Below are positions 37,463 through 45,462 of a DNA stretch of 55,565 bases, one piece after another. Position 1 is the first letter of the stretch. Each line of letters begins with the position of its first letter. The stretch lies in the NCBI GenBank assembly GCA_016717115.1, contig JADKGE010000012.1, positions 45,001 to 100,565 on the forward strand, given 5' to 3'. The stretch comes from Actinomycetota bacterium (GTDB lineage: Bacteria; Actinomycetota; Actinomycetes; S36-B12). A program made the translations under genes and the position numbers. The notes under the pieces were generated by a model. It was not told where the DNA came from. It did not search any database and worked only from the letters and a program-made list of their open reading frames with translations.

Positions 37463-38629
37463 ATGGCTATGGGTATGAACGAGCCTGCGGGTGCAGCAGC
37501 CAAGACACCTGGCGTCGTCACAACCGCCTTCATCATGTCGATCCTGGGATTCGTGTGCGGCATCCCTGCGGTGATCGGCCTGATCCTGGGGATCGTCGGG
37601 AGGCCGAAGGCGAAGGCTGCGGGAAGTGGCGTCGGCCTAGCCACCGCGGCGATCGTCATCAGTGCCGCCTGGCTAGCCATCGGGCTAATCGGCACCGTGG
37701 CCGTCATGGCCTCGGGTGGTAACTCATCCGATACGGCCGCGTCTGAGACCGCCAGTGCGACCGAAGCGCCTGTGGCATCGGAGGCCCCGGCTCCCAGTTC
37801 GGCGGCGGCCGTGGCGACGGAGTCGGCTGTTGCGGAGTCGAGTGAGAGCCCCTCACCGAGCCCGGAAGCAGTTGCCAGTGAGGTGGCGACTCCGGAGGCG
37901 ACTGAAGCTGCCAGTCCCGTCGTGGTGTTCGAGGACGGGGATTGGATCGTGGGCAGCGATTTCCCCGCGGGGACGTACACGCTCATCGACGAACCCAGCT
38001 TCTGTTACTGGGGCATCTACGAGGCAGGCACCAACCAGGAGAACATCATCGCCAACGACAACGTCACTGGCGGCCACCCCACTGTGGTCCTCAAGGAGGG
38101 GCAGGAGTTCACCTCGTCCGACTGCGGTGCGTGGGCCACGGACATCCCTGCGGCGTTGGCGACGGAGTTCGGTGACGGAGTGTGGAAGGTGGGTCGCGAC
38201 CTCAAGCCCGGGACGTACACGCTCATCGACGAACCCAGCGCGTGCTACTGGGGCATCTACAAGTCGGGCTCGAACAGTCAGAAGATCATCGCCAACGACA
38301 ACGTCAACGGCGGCCACCCCACCGTCGTGATCAAGAAGGGTATGGACTTCGCATCGAACGACTGCGGCACGTGGGCCAGCAGTATCCCAGCCGCGTTGGC
38401 AACCGAGTTCGGCGACGGAGTGTGGACAGTCGGCCGCGACATCAAGCCCGGCAAGTACCGGCTCACCGAGGCCGTGATCGGCAACTGCTACTGGGGCATC
38501 TACAAGTCCGGCTCGAACGGCCAGAACATCCTCTCCAACGACATCGTTGACTCGGGTCGGCCCTTCGTCACGCTGAAGAAGGCAACGGACTTCGCGTCGA
38601 GCGACTGCGGCTCCTGGGCACCGATGTAG
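37463..38629 (+). CDS. Membrane-anchored protein with three 80-residue repeats
   Basis: 388 aa from ATG 37463 ('gggggaatcgggg' upstream; ATGs 2 and 4 codons later are alternatives). Two hydrophobic helices at about 16-45 and 55-83 form a DUF4190-like anchor. A Ser/Ala/Glu/Pro-rich stalk runs to about 155. Three tandem repeats follow (158-237, 238-317, 318-388), each with W-x-VG-x-D-x-x-P-G-x-Y, CYWGIY, a Gly/Asn turn and DCG-x-W; the two Cys per repeat could form a disulphide. Extracellular display is likely. Function unknown. Confidence 0.88.
   Translation: MAMGMNEPAGAAAKTPGVVTTAFIMSILGFVCGIPAVIGLILGIVGRPKAKAAGSGVGLATAAIVISAAWLAIGLIGTVAVMASGGNSSDTAASETASATEAPVASEAPAPSSAAAVATESAVAESSESPSPSPEAVASEVATPEATEAASPVVVFEDGDWIVGSDFPAGTYTLIDEPSFCYWGIYEAGTNQENIIANDNVTGGHPTVVLKEGQEFTSSDCGAWATDIPAALATEFGDGVWKVGRDLKPGTYTLIDEPSACYWGIYKSGSNSQKIIANDNVNGGHPTVVIKKGMDFASNDCGTWASSIPAALATEFGDGVWTVGRDIKPGKYRLTEAVIGNCYWGIYKSGSNGQNILSNDIVDSGRPFVTLKKATDFASSDCGSWAPM
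37936..38628 (+). repeat. Tandem 240-bp repeats inside the envelope protein gene
   Basis: Three in-frame units start at 37936, 38176 and 38416, exactly 240 bases apart. The first two share long identical stretches (for example around 'ccgggacgtacacgctcatc'-type blocks), pointing to recent duplication. The third is more diverged and 27 bases shorter. Confidence 0.85.
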
Positions 38630-38763
38630 CGATCCATGGAACCTGGGAGGTGAAGAGCCGGCAGTGATCGCAACACGTCGGGCGGTGGCCGTCGCTCCCG
38701 GGCCGCTGGCACTGTGCACGCTGAGCAGATGGGGCTTACCTGTGACGCACCCGTCTCCTAGCG

Positions 38764-39276
38764 CACGCTAAAGCCAGCGACGGACGTCGCCGTGTCGTGC
38801 CGTTGGTCCCCGCTGCCGTCGATGCACTGCGCGAGGCCCGTCTCCGGCAGAAGCGCGAGCGCTTGGCTGCTGGTCCGGCGTGGACGGATTCGGGGTACGT
38901 GTTCACCACCGAGATAGGGACGCCTGGAGACCCCCGCAACGCCCTACGTTGGTTCTACACGGTCCGCCACTCCGTCCGGGTCAACCTTATGGTCGCCGAT
39001 CTGGAGTGCGTTCACGTAGTGGAGCACGCTGCGACCGGGAAGCCGTGCCCCGCTTGCCACCGCTCCGCGAGCGACTACCTCGATGGCTACCTCCACACGC
39101 TGTGACACAGCGCCGCCTCGGTCTTGCCGGGAGCTGGTGTGCCGATGCCCATCGTCAAGGACGTGCTGGGCCATTCGTCCATCGCGGTCACCGTCGATCT
39201 CTACGGCCACATGGCACCTGTCATCGTCGCCGAGGCCGTGAACCAGGGCATGACCGGATATGGCGTCGGTTCGTAG
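38764..39276 (+). pseudogene. Tyrosine integrase remnant with stop at catalytic Arg
   Basis: Only the catalytic half remains, with no start. The frame reads AKASDGRRRVVPLVPAAVDAL, then WTDSGYVFTTEIGTPGDPRNALRW, a Cys-containing insert (GKPCPACH), then LHTL, a TGA at 39103-39105, HSAASVLPGAGVPMPIVKDVLGHSS and VTVDLYGHM. Family members have LHTLRHS, so the TGA stands exactly where the catalytic Arg codon should be (one C-to-T change from CGA). His and Tyr of the second half are present. The gene lies next to the right att copy. Confidence 0.88.
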
Positions 39277-39400
39277 CGGAATCTGACGGCCAATCTGACG
39301 GCCGAACGTCAGCACACGGCAGCCGACCAGAGCCACAGATCACTTGTGATTGATGAGGAAGCGGCCACAGGAGCCACCCACAACTCACTCCTTGGGAAGC

Positions 39401-39497
39401 CTGGGGGTCAAGGGGTCGTCGGTTCGAATCCGTCCAGACCGACGGCGTTTCCCCTCACCACCTCTCGCCAGGTCGTGGGGGGATTCGTCATTTCGGG
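39401..39497 (+). repeat. Right attachment-site repeat (attR), partial tRNA-Pro
   Basis: 97 bases matching 33084-33180 with one substitution (A39438). It starts in the anticodon loop, so it cannot be a functional tRNA. The acceptor-stem change is what an unselected copy would accumulate. Confidence 0.9.
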
Positions 39498-39559
39498 CAC
39501 GAGTGCGTCAGTTGCCGCGCAGGGTTCGAACCCGCGTGACCTCGGGCAGCACCTAGATG

Positions 39560-39748
39560 TCAGCCCCCGATGACCACGATAGTCCTTGCCCCGACAGGGG
39601 CTGTCGATGGTGTGAGCCGCACATGGGGGTACGTTGACCAGCCGGGATAGTACTCGTGCTTGTCGGCCTCGTCGCTGGGTGCGATGAGCAGGCCGTAGAC
39701 GTGCCGCCCCGGTACGGACAGATCGGGTACTCCAGGTGCGTCACGGAT
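39560..39748 (-). pseudogene. Gene remnant just outside attR
   Basis: About 62 codons on the minus strand read like the end of a real protein (PGRHVYGLLIAPSDEAD, YYPGWSTYPHVRLTPS, final VVIGG) but have no start, and the upstream frame is lost. The family is not recognised. The 18 bases around its stop recur inside the element at 33430-33447. Confidence 0.45.
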
Positions 39749-39835
39749 TCTGTGGCTTGCCGATGGTCGAATTCGGGGTCAGTGATGCGTTGACCCCGGC
39801 ACCGTGCAGGCACCGGGGTCGACGTGTCGAACCCA

Positions 39836-40165
39836 CTACTTCTTCGGGCCAGCGTGGTTGTCCATGTACCTGCCGGCGTAGTACACCATGAAGTGGGTGT
39901 TGTCATCGTTGGCGACTGACTTGTAGCAGACCAAATCGTCGCCGTTCTGGTTAGCCGCGTTGAAAGCTGTCACGATGTGGTCCGCGTCGTACACATGATC
40001 CTCAAAGGCCGCGAGGACCTCCGGCGTCACCAGGAGTTCCGCGAGCGTGACCGGCTCGTACGCGGTGGGACAGCCACTATTCGCAGCGGGCGTCGCGCTG
40101 GCCGTCCCGGTCAGCAGCCCCATGAGGAGCGCCGTTCCGCCCACCACGAACACTGTCTTTCGCAT
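39836..40165 (-). CDS. Small secreted protein
   Basis: 109 aa from ATG 40165, with 'ggaaggag' 6 bases upstream. A signal peptide covers about 1-25 (ending TASATPA). The mature part has two Cys (in NSGCPTAYEPV and DDLVCYKSV), likely one disulphide, and many Asp/Asn/His/Tyr (HFMVYYAGRYMDNHAG). No known domain. The promoter is probably in the divergent gap 40166-40488. Confidence 0.82.
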   Translation of the reverse strand: MRKTVFVVGGTALLMGLLTGTASATPAANSGCPTAYEPVTLAELLVTPEVLAAFEDHVYDADHIVTAFNAANQNGDDLVCYKSVANDDNTHFMVYYAGRYMDNHAGPKK

Positions 40166-40488
40166 AGTTGTCTCCTTCCCCGTATTCGTCCCCGAACGGG
40201 GACTCTTGTGAGACCTCTCACACATCAAGTCTGTGCTCCTGGCCCGTCCGCCCGCGAGGGACTTTTGACCTATCGCGAATCCACACCACACGTCGTCGGA
40301 GTTCCGGAGCCGTGGCCGTGTCACGAGCGCTCGCGTTGGGGGCACCACATGGCCGCTGAGCATTCTTGAGGTCCTCCTGCCCCTCATACGTGAGTGACCG
40401 ATGCGCGGGTCGTTCGGGCAGGCGGGGGTGCTGGAGGAGGGGCTCTTCGACGCGGAGTTGGGGAACGGCCGCGGATATCCTTGTATGC
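40166..40488. other. Divergent intergenic region
   Basis: 323 bases between a minus-strand secreted-protein gene and a plus-strand diguanylate cyclase gene. It holds a hairpin gtcccc-gaac-ggggac at 40187-40202 near the small gene and the TATCCT box at 40476-40481. No coding sequence is supported. Confidence 0.6.
40476..40481 (+). promoter_or_regulatory. -10 box for the second diguanylate cyclase (leaderless)
   Basis: TATCCT, 7 bases, then GTG 40489; no ribosome binding site. Confidence 0.5.
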
Positions 40489-41478
40489 GTGAATGCGTGG
40501 GGGCGTCGGGCCCCGACTGCCGGCGTTCGCCGGATCCAGGAGCATCCGCTTCTCGGGATGCCCGGTCCGGTGTGGACGATGGCGCTCTGGTTCGGTGTCT
40601 CCGCGGTCGTGTTGGCGCTGTCCATGGCTTCTCCGATGAGCCCGTCGGCCGCGACGGGGCCCCTCGGACTCGCCCTGTTGTATGCGCTGGGGGTCGCTGT
40701 CGCCCTTGTCGTGATGAAGGCCCGCACTCCCGCCTGGTTCATCCTCGCGCAGACAGCCGTCGCCACGGCCGCGTGCCTGTGGATCGTCTATGTGTCGGTC
40801 ACGCCTCAGGGGGTTGTCACATCGTCCATCGGACTCGTCGCCGTGGCTGCCTATCTGGGGTTCTGGGTGACGCTTCGCCTGGCCGTGGCCTTCATGGCGG
40901 CCGCGAGCGCGCTCCTCCTGGCCGTCCTTGCGGCCACGGATCGCCTTCCCGGACTGCTCGTCCCGTGGTTGCTCGTCAGCGCTCTGTCGCTGGGCCTGGT
41001 GGTGTCGATCGGGACGCTGGTATCGCGTCTGAACCGGCTTGTGGTCACCGATTCTCTGACCGGCCTGCTCAACCGCAGCGGACTGGAGATGCTCATCGAC
41101 CTGCAAGGAGGCATCGGCCGCGTGGTGGAGCCCCGTTCCGTCATCGTGATCGACCTCGACGACTTCAAGGAGCTGAACGATCGGGAGGGCCACCTCGCCG
41201 GAGACGATGCGCTGCGGGAGTTCGGCGACGCCATCCGCGATGTCATCCGGCCCGACGACATCGCCATCCGTAGCGGTGGCGATGAGTTCGTGCTGGTTCT
41301 TCCCCAGACGGATAGGACTGGCGCGACAAGCCTGGCGGCCCGCCTGCGACTGGCCACCCACGTCGGCTGGTCCTACGGCGTCACCTCATGGAAGACCCTC
41401 GAACCGTTCGATGACGCCCTGGCTCGTGCCGACCATGACATGTACCAGCAGAAGGCCCACCACCCCGACGAAGGCTGA
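40489..41478 (+). CDS. Membrane diguanylate cyclase with inhibitory site
   Basis: 329 aa from GTG 40489, a start set by the TATCCT box. Five or six membrane helices span about residues 29-178. The GGDEF domain begins at LVVTDSLTGLLNRSG, has VIDLDDFKELND and the intact motif GGDEF at 263-267. RPDD at 254-257, five residues upstream, is a proper RxxD inhibitory site, so feedback by cyclic di-GMP is expected. It contrasts with the first cyclase, which lacks the site. The signal sensed is unknown. Confidence 0.92.
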   Translation: MNAWGRRAPTAGVRRIQEHPLLGMPGPVWTMALWFGVSAVVLALSMASPMSPSAATGPLGLALLYALGVAVALVVMKARTPAWFILAQTAVATAACLWIVYVSVTPQGVVTSSIGLVAVAAYLGFWVTLRLAVAFMAAASALLLAVLAATDRLPGLLVPWLLVSALSLGLVVSIGTLVSRLNRLVVTDSLTGLLNRSGLEMLIDLQGGIGRVVEPRSVIVIDLDDFKELNDREGHLAGDDALREFGDAIRDVIRPDDIAIRSGGDEFVLVLPQTDRTGATSLAARLRLATHVGWSYGVTSWKTLEPFDDALARADHDMYQQKAHHPDEG

Positions 41479-41576
41479 ACGCCCGCCGCCCTCCGCCTTG
41501 TCGCGAGAAGCGGTCCCCTCGGGGGGAGCGTCGGCACAATGGCGGACAAGAACGCCCGCGACAGTGAGGATCACTC

Positions 41577-41744
41577 ATGCTCAATGCCGAATGCCCCGAG
41601 TGTGGGGGAACGATCACCTTCCAGTCCTCGCCCCTGCTGCAGGAGCTCGTCAAGTGCGCCGGTTGCGGCAAGGACTTGCAGGTCACGAGTCTCGACCCGG
41701 TCGAGCTGGCTGCAGCGGAACAGGAGGCGGAGTGGGGTCAGTAA
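41577..41744 (+). CDS. LysW-like amino-group carrier protein homologue
   Basis: 55 aa; ATG 41577 has 'gtgagga' 6 bases upstream. Two zinc-binding pairs, CPEC near the start and CAGC at about residues 27-30, flank a GTITFQSSPLLQELVK core. LQVTSLDPVELAAAEQ and the end EAEWGQ follow. This matches LysW, whose conserved tail is E-D-W-G-E and whose last Glu carries the growing substrate in lysine/arginine/ornithine synthesis. Here the last residue is Gln, which cannot be used the same way without deamidation. No LysX, LysZ, LysY, LysJ or LysK gene is in the window. It may be a zinc-ribbon relative with another job. Confidence 0.82.
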   Translation: MLNAECPECGGTITFQSSPLLQELVKCAGCGKDLQVTSLDPVELAAAEQEAEWGQ

Positions 41745-42276
41745 GGCACATGCCATCTGGCCAGCAGACCAGTACCGCTGCCGTGCAGGCCGGAGCGTTG
41801 AGCAGGCGTTGATGCCCCATCGTTCAGTTCACTTTCAACAGTGCCGCTCCCTTGGCTGGACGCACGCCCGTCGAAGAGGGACAACCTTGCGGGCCGGAAC
41901 CCGTTCGCGGGTTTGAGCGCTGCGGCTGTTGGAAGATCCCCCCCGTAAGAGGGCATGGCTTGGAATGGGAAACGGTGGGTCGCTGCTGGCCCACCGTGGA
42001 CGCTCTCGCCGTACGTGGCACCGCCGAGCCTGAGACGCTCAGGCTCGTCAGCCCGCCGACGCGGAGATTGCTGTGCAAGAGGGTCCCGACGTTTGCCCAG
42101 GTAATGCTCCTCTTGACGACCGCAGATTCGGTCACGGGGAAAGAGGGCGGGGCACGCCACCCACGGTGGCCCGCGTCAGCAACTCTGCTTTGGGGGTTGC
42201 CTACGGGCCTCGGTGGGCGCACCATGGGCGTGAAGAGGTGATGCCCATGAGAGAGCCCCTGAAGAATCCTTAGAGT
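41745..42276 (+). other. Hairpin-rich non-coding stretch, candidate structured RNA
   Basis: 532 bases in which neither strand shows convincing codon bias. Perfect hairpins include aacccg-ttcg-cgggtt (41898-41913), acggtggg...cccaccgt (41972-41997) and gagcctgag-acg-ctcaggctc (42026-42046). The stretch runs into a strong terminator hairpin. I do not recognise rnpB, ssrA, SRP or 6S RNA. A tiny frame with a ribosome binding site (MPMREPLKNP, 42241-42273) ends just before the terminator. Confidence 0.45.
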
Positions 42277-42312
42277 CGATCGGCCCCCGGTGTTCGAGCC
42301 GGGGGCCGATCG
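42277..42312 (+). terminator. Strong terminator hairpin
   Basis: A perfect 14-bp stem (cgatcggcccccgg / ccgggggccgatcg) with an 8-base loop (tgttcgag) and no U-tract. It may end transcription from lysW-like/41745-42276 and insulate the next promoter. Confidence 0.75.
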
Positions 42313-42443
42313 CATCTGCGAGGCCCGTGTGGAGATCGGCCGCCGAGGTCCACCGTGGCGGGTAGCCGAAGGCGCGTCGAACCGGGGGCTCGACCTGTGA
42401 CCGACCGGGCCGTTGGACCCTGCCCGAAGCACCCCAGCGCTCC

Positions 42444-42449
42444 TACCGT
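42444..42449 (+). promoter_or_regulatory. -10 box for the bitopic protein gene (leaderless)
   Basis: TACCGT, 6 bases, GTG 42456; no ribosome binding site. Confidence 0.55.
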
Positions 42450-42455
42450 TGAAGT

Positions 42456-43310
42456 GTGGCTGGTGACGAACCAGATGTGAGCCCGCCCAGTGAGTCGAGC
42501 GAGATCGGCCCGGACGTGGCGTCTGGCACGAGTGGCCTCGGTGCGCTGTCCGACGATGATCGTGCCGCTGCTGGGATGGAAATCGGCAGGATGCTCAACG
42601 TCATCGACGAGCAGGAAAGGGCCGACCCGCTGCCCAGCCGCGTGGACGTGCCCGACGACCTGGCGCCGGAGGATCGGAGCCTTGTCATTGAACAGGCCTT
42701 CGGGGGTCAGGGGGACAGGTCCGATCGCCGCCTCGGCCACCGGGTGTATCTCCTCGTCGTTCTGGCGATCCTCGGCAGTGCGGCGATCGCCGGTGCCCTC
42801 CTGTTCAACCGCCTTGTCGTCGAGGATTCCTCGGCTCCGGCCGCACCCGCGGCGACTCCGGCTGCCGCTCCCGCTGCAGGCGTGATCGCAACGCCCTCGC
42901 CCGCGGAAGAGTCCACGCCCACCTCTTCAGATGGGCAGCGGTCTCCCGCTGCGTCGCCCTCCACCTCGGGTGCCACAGATCCCAGCACGTTGCGCCTGCG
43001 GACCAAGTGGGGTCCCTACGCGCCCATCACTCTCCTCGGCCAGAACGGTGACGGCACCGTCCGCGTCGCGAAGATCCCCTCCGCCCGGGGCACGTGGACA
43101 TGGGTAGGGGACGACCTGCGAATCCGATTCACCGGCAAGGTCACCCTGAGCAGCGGGCGGCGCGTCCAGACCGGAGCGAAGATCACTTGCACCGGCCCGC
43201 CGACTGCCGCCAAGTTGCGCTGCCAGATACGCACCGAGGCGTTCGGGACGACGAAGTCGACGACCAAGCGGCAGTGGGTCACGATGAAGGCTGTCGGACG
43301 TCTGCAGTAG
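42456..43310 (+). CDS. Bitopic membrane protein with Ala/Pro linker and extracellular domain
   Basis: 284 aa from GTG 42456. The cytoplasmic acidic head (1-92) includes a helical MEIGRMLNVIDEQERADPLP segment. One membrane helix lies at about 97-117 (VYLLVVLAILGSAAIAGALLF). An Ala/Pro/Ser/Thr linker runs to about 178, followed by an extracellular beta-rich domain of about 105 residues with two Cys (KITCTGPP and KLRCQIR) that may form a disulphide. No known family. It shares its overall design, though not an obvious sequence, with the protein at 44004-44903. Confidence 0.82.
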   Translation: MAGDEPDVSPPSESSEIGPDVASGTSGLGALSDDDRAAAGMEIGRMLNVIDEQERADPLPSRVDVPDDLAPEDRSLVIEQAFGGQGDRSDRRLGHRVYLLVVLAILGSAAIAGALLFNRLVVEDSSAPAAPAATPAAAPAAGVIATPSPAEESTPTSSDGQRSPAASPSTSGATDPSTLRLRTKWGPYAPITLLGQNGDGTVRVAKIPSARGTWTWVGDDLRIRFTGKVTLSSGRRVQTGAKITCTGPPTAAKLRCQIRTEAFGTTKSTTKRQWVTMKAVGRLQ

Positions 43311-43359
43311 CGACCCGAGGTGCCCGTGTACGGCCCCGAGGCCCGACGCGGATCGATTG

Positions 43360-43788
43360 TCAGGCAGTGACCAGGGTGCCGGCCTGATCGTGCCGGGCCG
43401 GGCCACCTTCGCAGGGGAAGGTGCCGACGCTGATGGCGTAGCGGTCCGGGTCGCTGACACCTCGGCCGAACCACAGCGCGTCCACGAGGAGGCCGGCGGC
43501 CGCGTCGAGCGAGACGTCGGTCTGCCACCAGTTCCTGGTTCGGGCACCGGGGCAATGCCACCCGGCGTTGGCCAGGTAGACCTCGTCCAAGGGCCAGGGA
43601 CCGCCCGGCAGATAGTGGCTCGACGCGACCTCGAGGCACCAGCCATCGGGATCCAGCGCGGCCTGCGCATAGGGCTCGACCGGCAGATCATCGCCGGTCA
43701 GGCACTCGAGGAGCAGGAACTGTCCCGGTGTGGTCCCGTCAAGGGCGGCCTGCACCCACGTCATCAACTCAGCTCGGTCGTTGTTCAC
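43360..43788 (-). CDS. TY-Chap / YbjN-like domain protein
   Basis: 142 aa from ATG 43788. The pattern (LDGTTPGQFLLLECLTG, PYAQAALDPDGWCLEVAS, then LANAGWHCPG, NWWQTDVS, AAGLLVDALWFGRGV) fits the TY-Chap group, whose fold resembles type III secretion chaperones and YbjN. Such proteins often accompany actinobacterial secretion or signalling loci, but the partner is unknown. It stands alone on the minus strand between two bitopic-protein genes. Confidence 0.75.
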   Translation of the reverse strand: MNNDRAELMTWVQAALDGTTPGQFLLLECLTGDDLPVEPYAQAALDPDGWCLEVASSHYLPGGPWPLDEVYLANAGWHCPGARTRNWWQTDVSLDAAAGLLVDALWFGRGVSDPDRYAISVGTFPCEGGPARHDQAGTLVTA

Positions 43789-44003
43789 ATCGTCAGGATG
43801 CCGTGGACCCCTGACAGACCCCGGGAGCGTCGTGTAAGGGTCCCGTCAATCCTCCACAAGCATGCGCCACCAGCCTCCGTGCGATGCCGTTGGCGGTCGG
43901 CGTGAACGTCGATGGGACCTGCTTCTCGCACCGTCCGGACGACGTCGGGCCGGCCCTTCGGAAGGCATGGCGACGTAACATGGAAGTGGCTTGGAGGTGC
44001 GTG

Positions 44004-44903
44004 ATGGCCACCGACGAGAACCGCGAGGGACGGCCGCCCGACCCGACCGTCGCCGCTTGGAAGCGTGAGGCGGAAGCCCAGGTCGTCGAGGACAAGCTCG
44101 CATGGTTGATTGACGCGGCCACTCCCGAGAAGCCTCGGTACACGCCGCCGTCCCAGAAGGAACGCGAAACCGCCCGCGCCGTGACACAAGTCGAAGCCGA
44201 CATCCCGCTGACGGAGCACCTCCTCTGGCGAAGGAATGCCGGCTACTCGATCAAGTGGCTGGCCGTCCCGGGCCTGCTGATCCTCGTCCTGCTGTTCATC
44301 GCGGCCCTGGGGTTCGCGTTGTCCCGGCGAGATGGGCAGAGCGTGGCCCCAGCAGTGCCGGCGGCCCCCGTCGCCGAGGCCCCGGCGGCTGGGGCACCGG
44401 CCAATCCGGCGGCGGCCGTTCCCGCACCAGCCAATCCGGCGCCAGCCGATCCGGAACCGACGGAGTCGTCCGAGGAGCCGCCGCCGACTCCGGAATCGAC
44501 AACCACCACCGACTGCGTCCTGCCGGCCTCGACGATCCAGGTCGCCATCGCCAACGACAGCCAGGAGCGCAGCACCTTCATGCCCAGCCTGATGATGCAG
44601 GTGTGGGACGTCAACTTCACCAATGACACCCCTGAGGCCGTGGTCGTGGGCGTGCACTACACCAGCACGCGGGGCGGCAAGATCATCACTGAGGAGTGGA
44701 TCAAGCGGAGGGTGAGCCCGGGCCGGACGGAGCATGAGAGCGGCTCCCGCGACCTCACCGTGAACGGGAAGAAGGCCGAGCAGGCCTCACTGATCATCGA
44801 CCGCCTGGTCGTGGTGGAGAACCGAGATGCGTGCATGCCGCTGCTCGACGACCCGCAGGTGCAGGCTCAGGCCGTGGACTTGCCGGTTCCGCCGACTCCC
44901 TGA
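44004..44903 (+). CDS. Bitopic membrane protein with Ala/Pro/Glu linker
   Basis: 299 aa from ATG 44004 ('ggagg' 6 bases upstream; TAACAT at 43976-43981 may be its -10). The cytoplasmic head of about 84 residues is charged. The membrane helix is at about 88-109 (WLAVPGLLILVLLFIAALGFAL). An Ala/Pro then Pro/Glu/Thr linker runs to about 170. The extracellular domain starts at a Cys (TTTTDCVLP), has beta strands (MMQVWDVNFTNDTPEAVVVGVHYTS-like, interrupted here) and a second Cys (DACMPLL). Family unknown. Confidence 0.82.
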   Translation: MATDENREGRPPDPTVAAWKREAEAQVVEDKLAWLIDAATPEKPRYTPPSQKERETARAVTQVEADIPLTEHLLWRRNAGYSIKWLAVPGLLILVLLFIAALGFALSRRDGQSVAPAVPAAPVAEAPAAGAPANPAAAVPAPANPAPADPEPTESSEEPPPTPESTTTTDCVLPASTIQVAIANDSQERSTFMPSLMMQVWDVNFTNDTPEAVVVGVHYTSTRGGKIITEEWIKRRVSPGRTEHESGSRDLTVNGKKAEQASLIIDRLVVVENRDACMPLLDDPQVQAQAVDLPVPPTP

Positions 44904-44935
44904 TGCCACCGCCTGTGGCGTCGGCCCCCGGCGTC

Positions 44936-44941
44936 TAGCAT
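44936..44941 (+). promoter_or_regulatory. -10 box for the gene at 44949 (leaderless)
   Basis: TAGCAT, 7 bases, ATG 44949; no ribosome binding site. Confidence 0.5.
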
Positions 44942-44948
44942 CATCGCC

Positions 44949-45284
44949 ATGTCCATTGCGCAGGAACTGAGCGACATCGCCTACTCGACAGCGTTGCGCT
45001 GGGTGCCCCTGAACGGCGGCATCACTGCTGTCGAGCGGGAGGGCCTGGGAGTGCTCATCTACGGGGGGAAGCCGCCGGGCCTTCTCGGCCTTCTCAGTGC
45101 GGAGAGCTGCGTGCAGTTGGCCTTCAGCGACGTCGCGGTGCATGCGGTCATCCTCGGCGGGCGCGAGGGAATCCCCGTCGAGAAGGAGCTGTTCACCCGA
45201 CCGGTGGCCGGCAGGCCCCTGGAGGACGTCGCGAACGAGGCCGTCAAGGACGTGAGTGCGTATCTGGCGACGTCCACGGGCTGA
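44949..45284 (+). CDS. Hypothetical protein, mixed alpha/beta
   Basis: 111 aa. No signal peptide or membrane helix, though GVLIYGGKPPGLLGLLS is hydrophobic. A cytoplasmic alpha/beta domain seems likely. One Cys. It starts 45 bases after the bitopic protein gene but has its own TANNNT box. Family not recognised. Confidence 0.72.
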   Translation: MSIAQELSDIAYSTALRWVPLNGGITAVEREGLGVLIYGGKPPGLLGLLSAESCVQLAFSDVAVHAVILGGREGIPVEKELFTRPVAGRPLEDVANEAVKDVSAYLATSTG

Positions 45285-45462
45285 CACGGTGCGGTGCACG
45301 AGCGAGGGAACCGTGCTGGGTTCAGGTGCGAAGTGAAGCCCGCACCCGAGCCCGAGCAACCGTGTGCGTTCGTCCATCGTCCTTGACGCCTTCACTGAGC
45401 CTGCGCTTGACTTCGCCATCGGGTTCTTCTGTCGCCGCCAGAGCGGAAGGTGAGGTGGGGCC

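Noticed and set aside
41852..42241. 129-codon plus-strand frame after the LysW-like gene
   Set aside because: Codon choice is unlike neighbouring genes, there is no ribosome binding site or TANNNT box, and the protein has no recognisable pattern; the stretch is better read as non-coding with hairpins.
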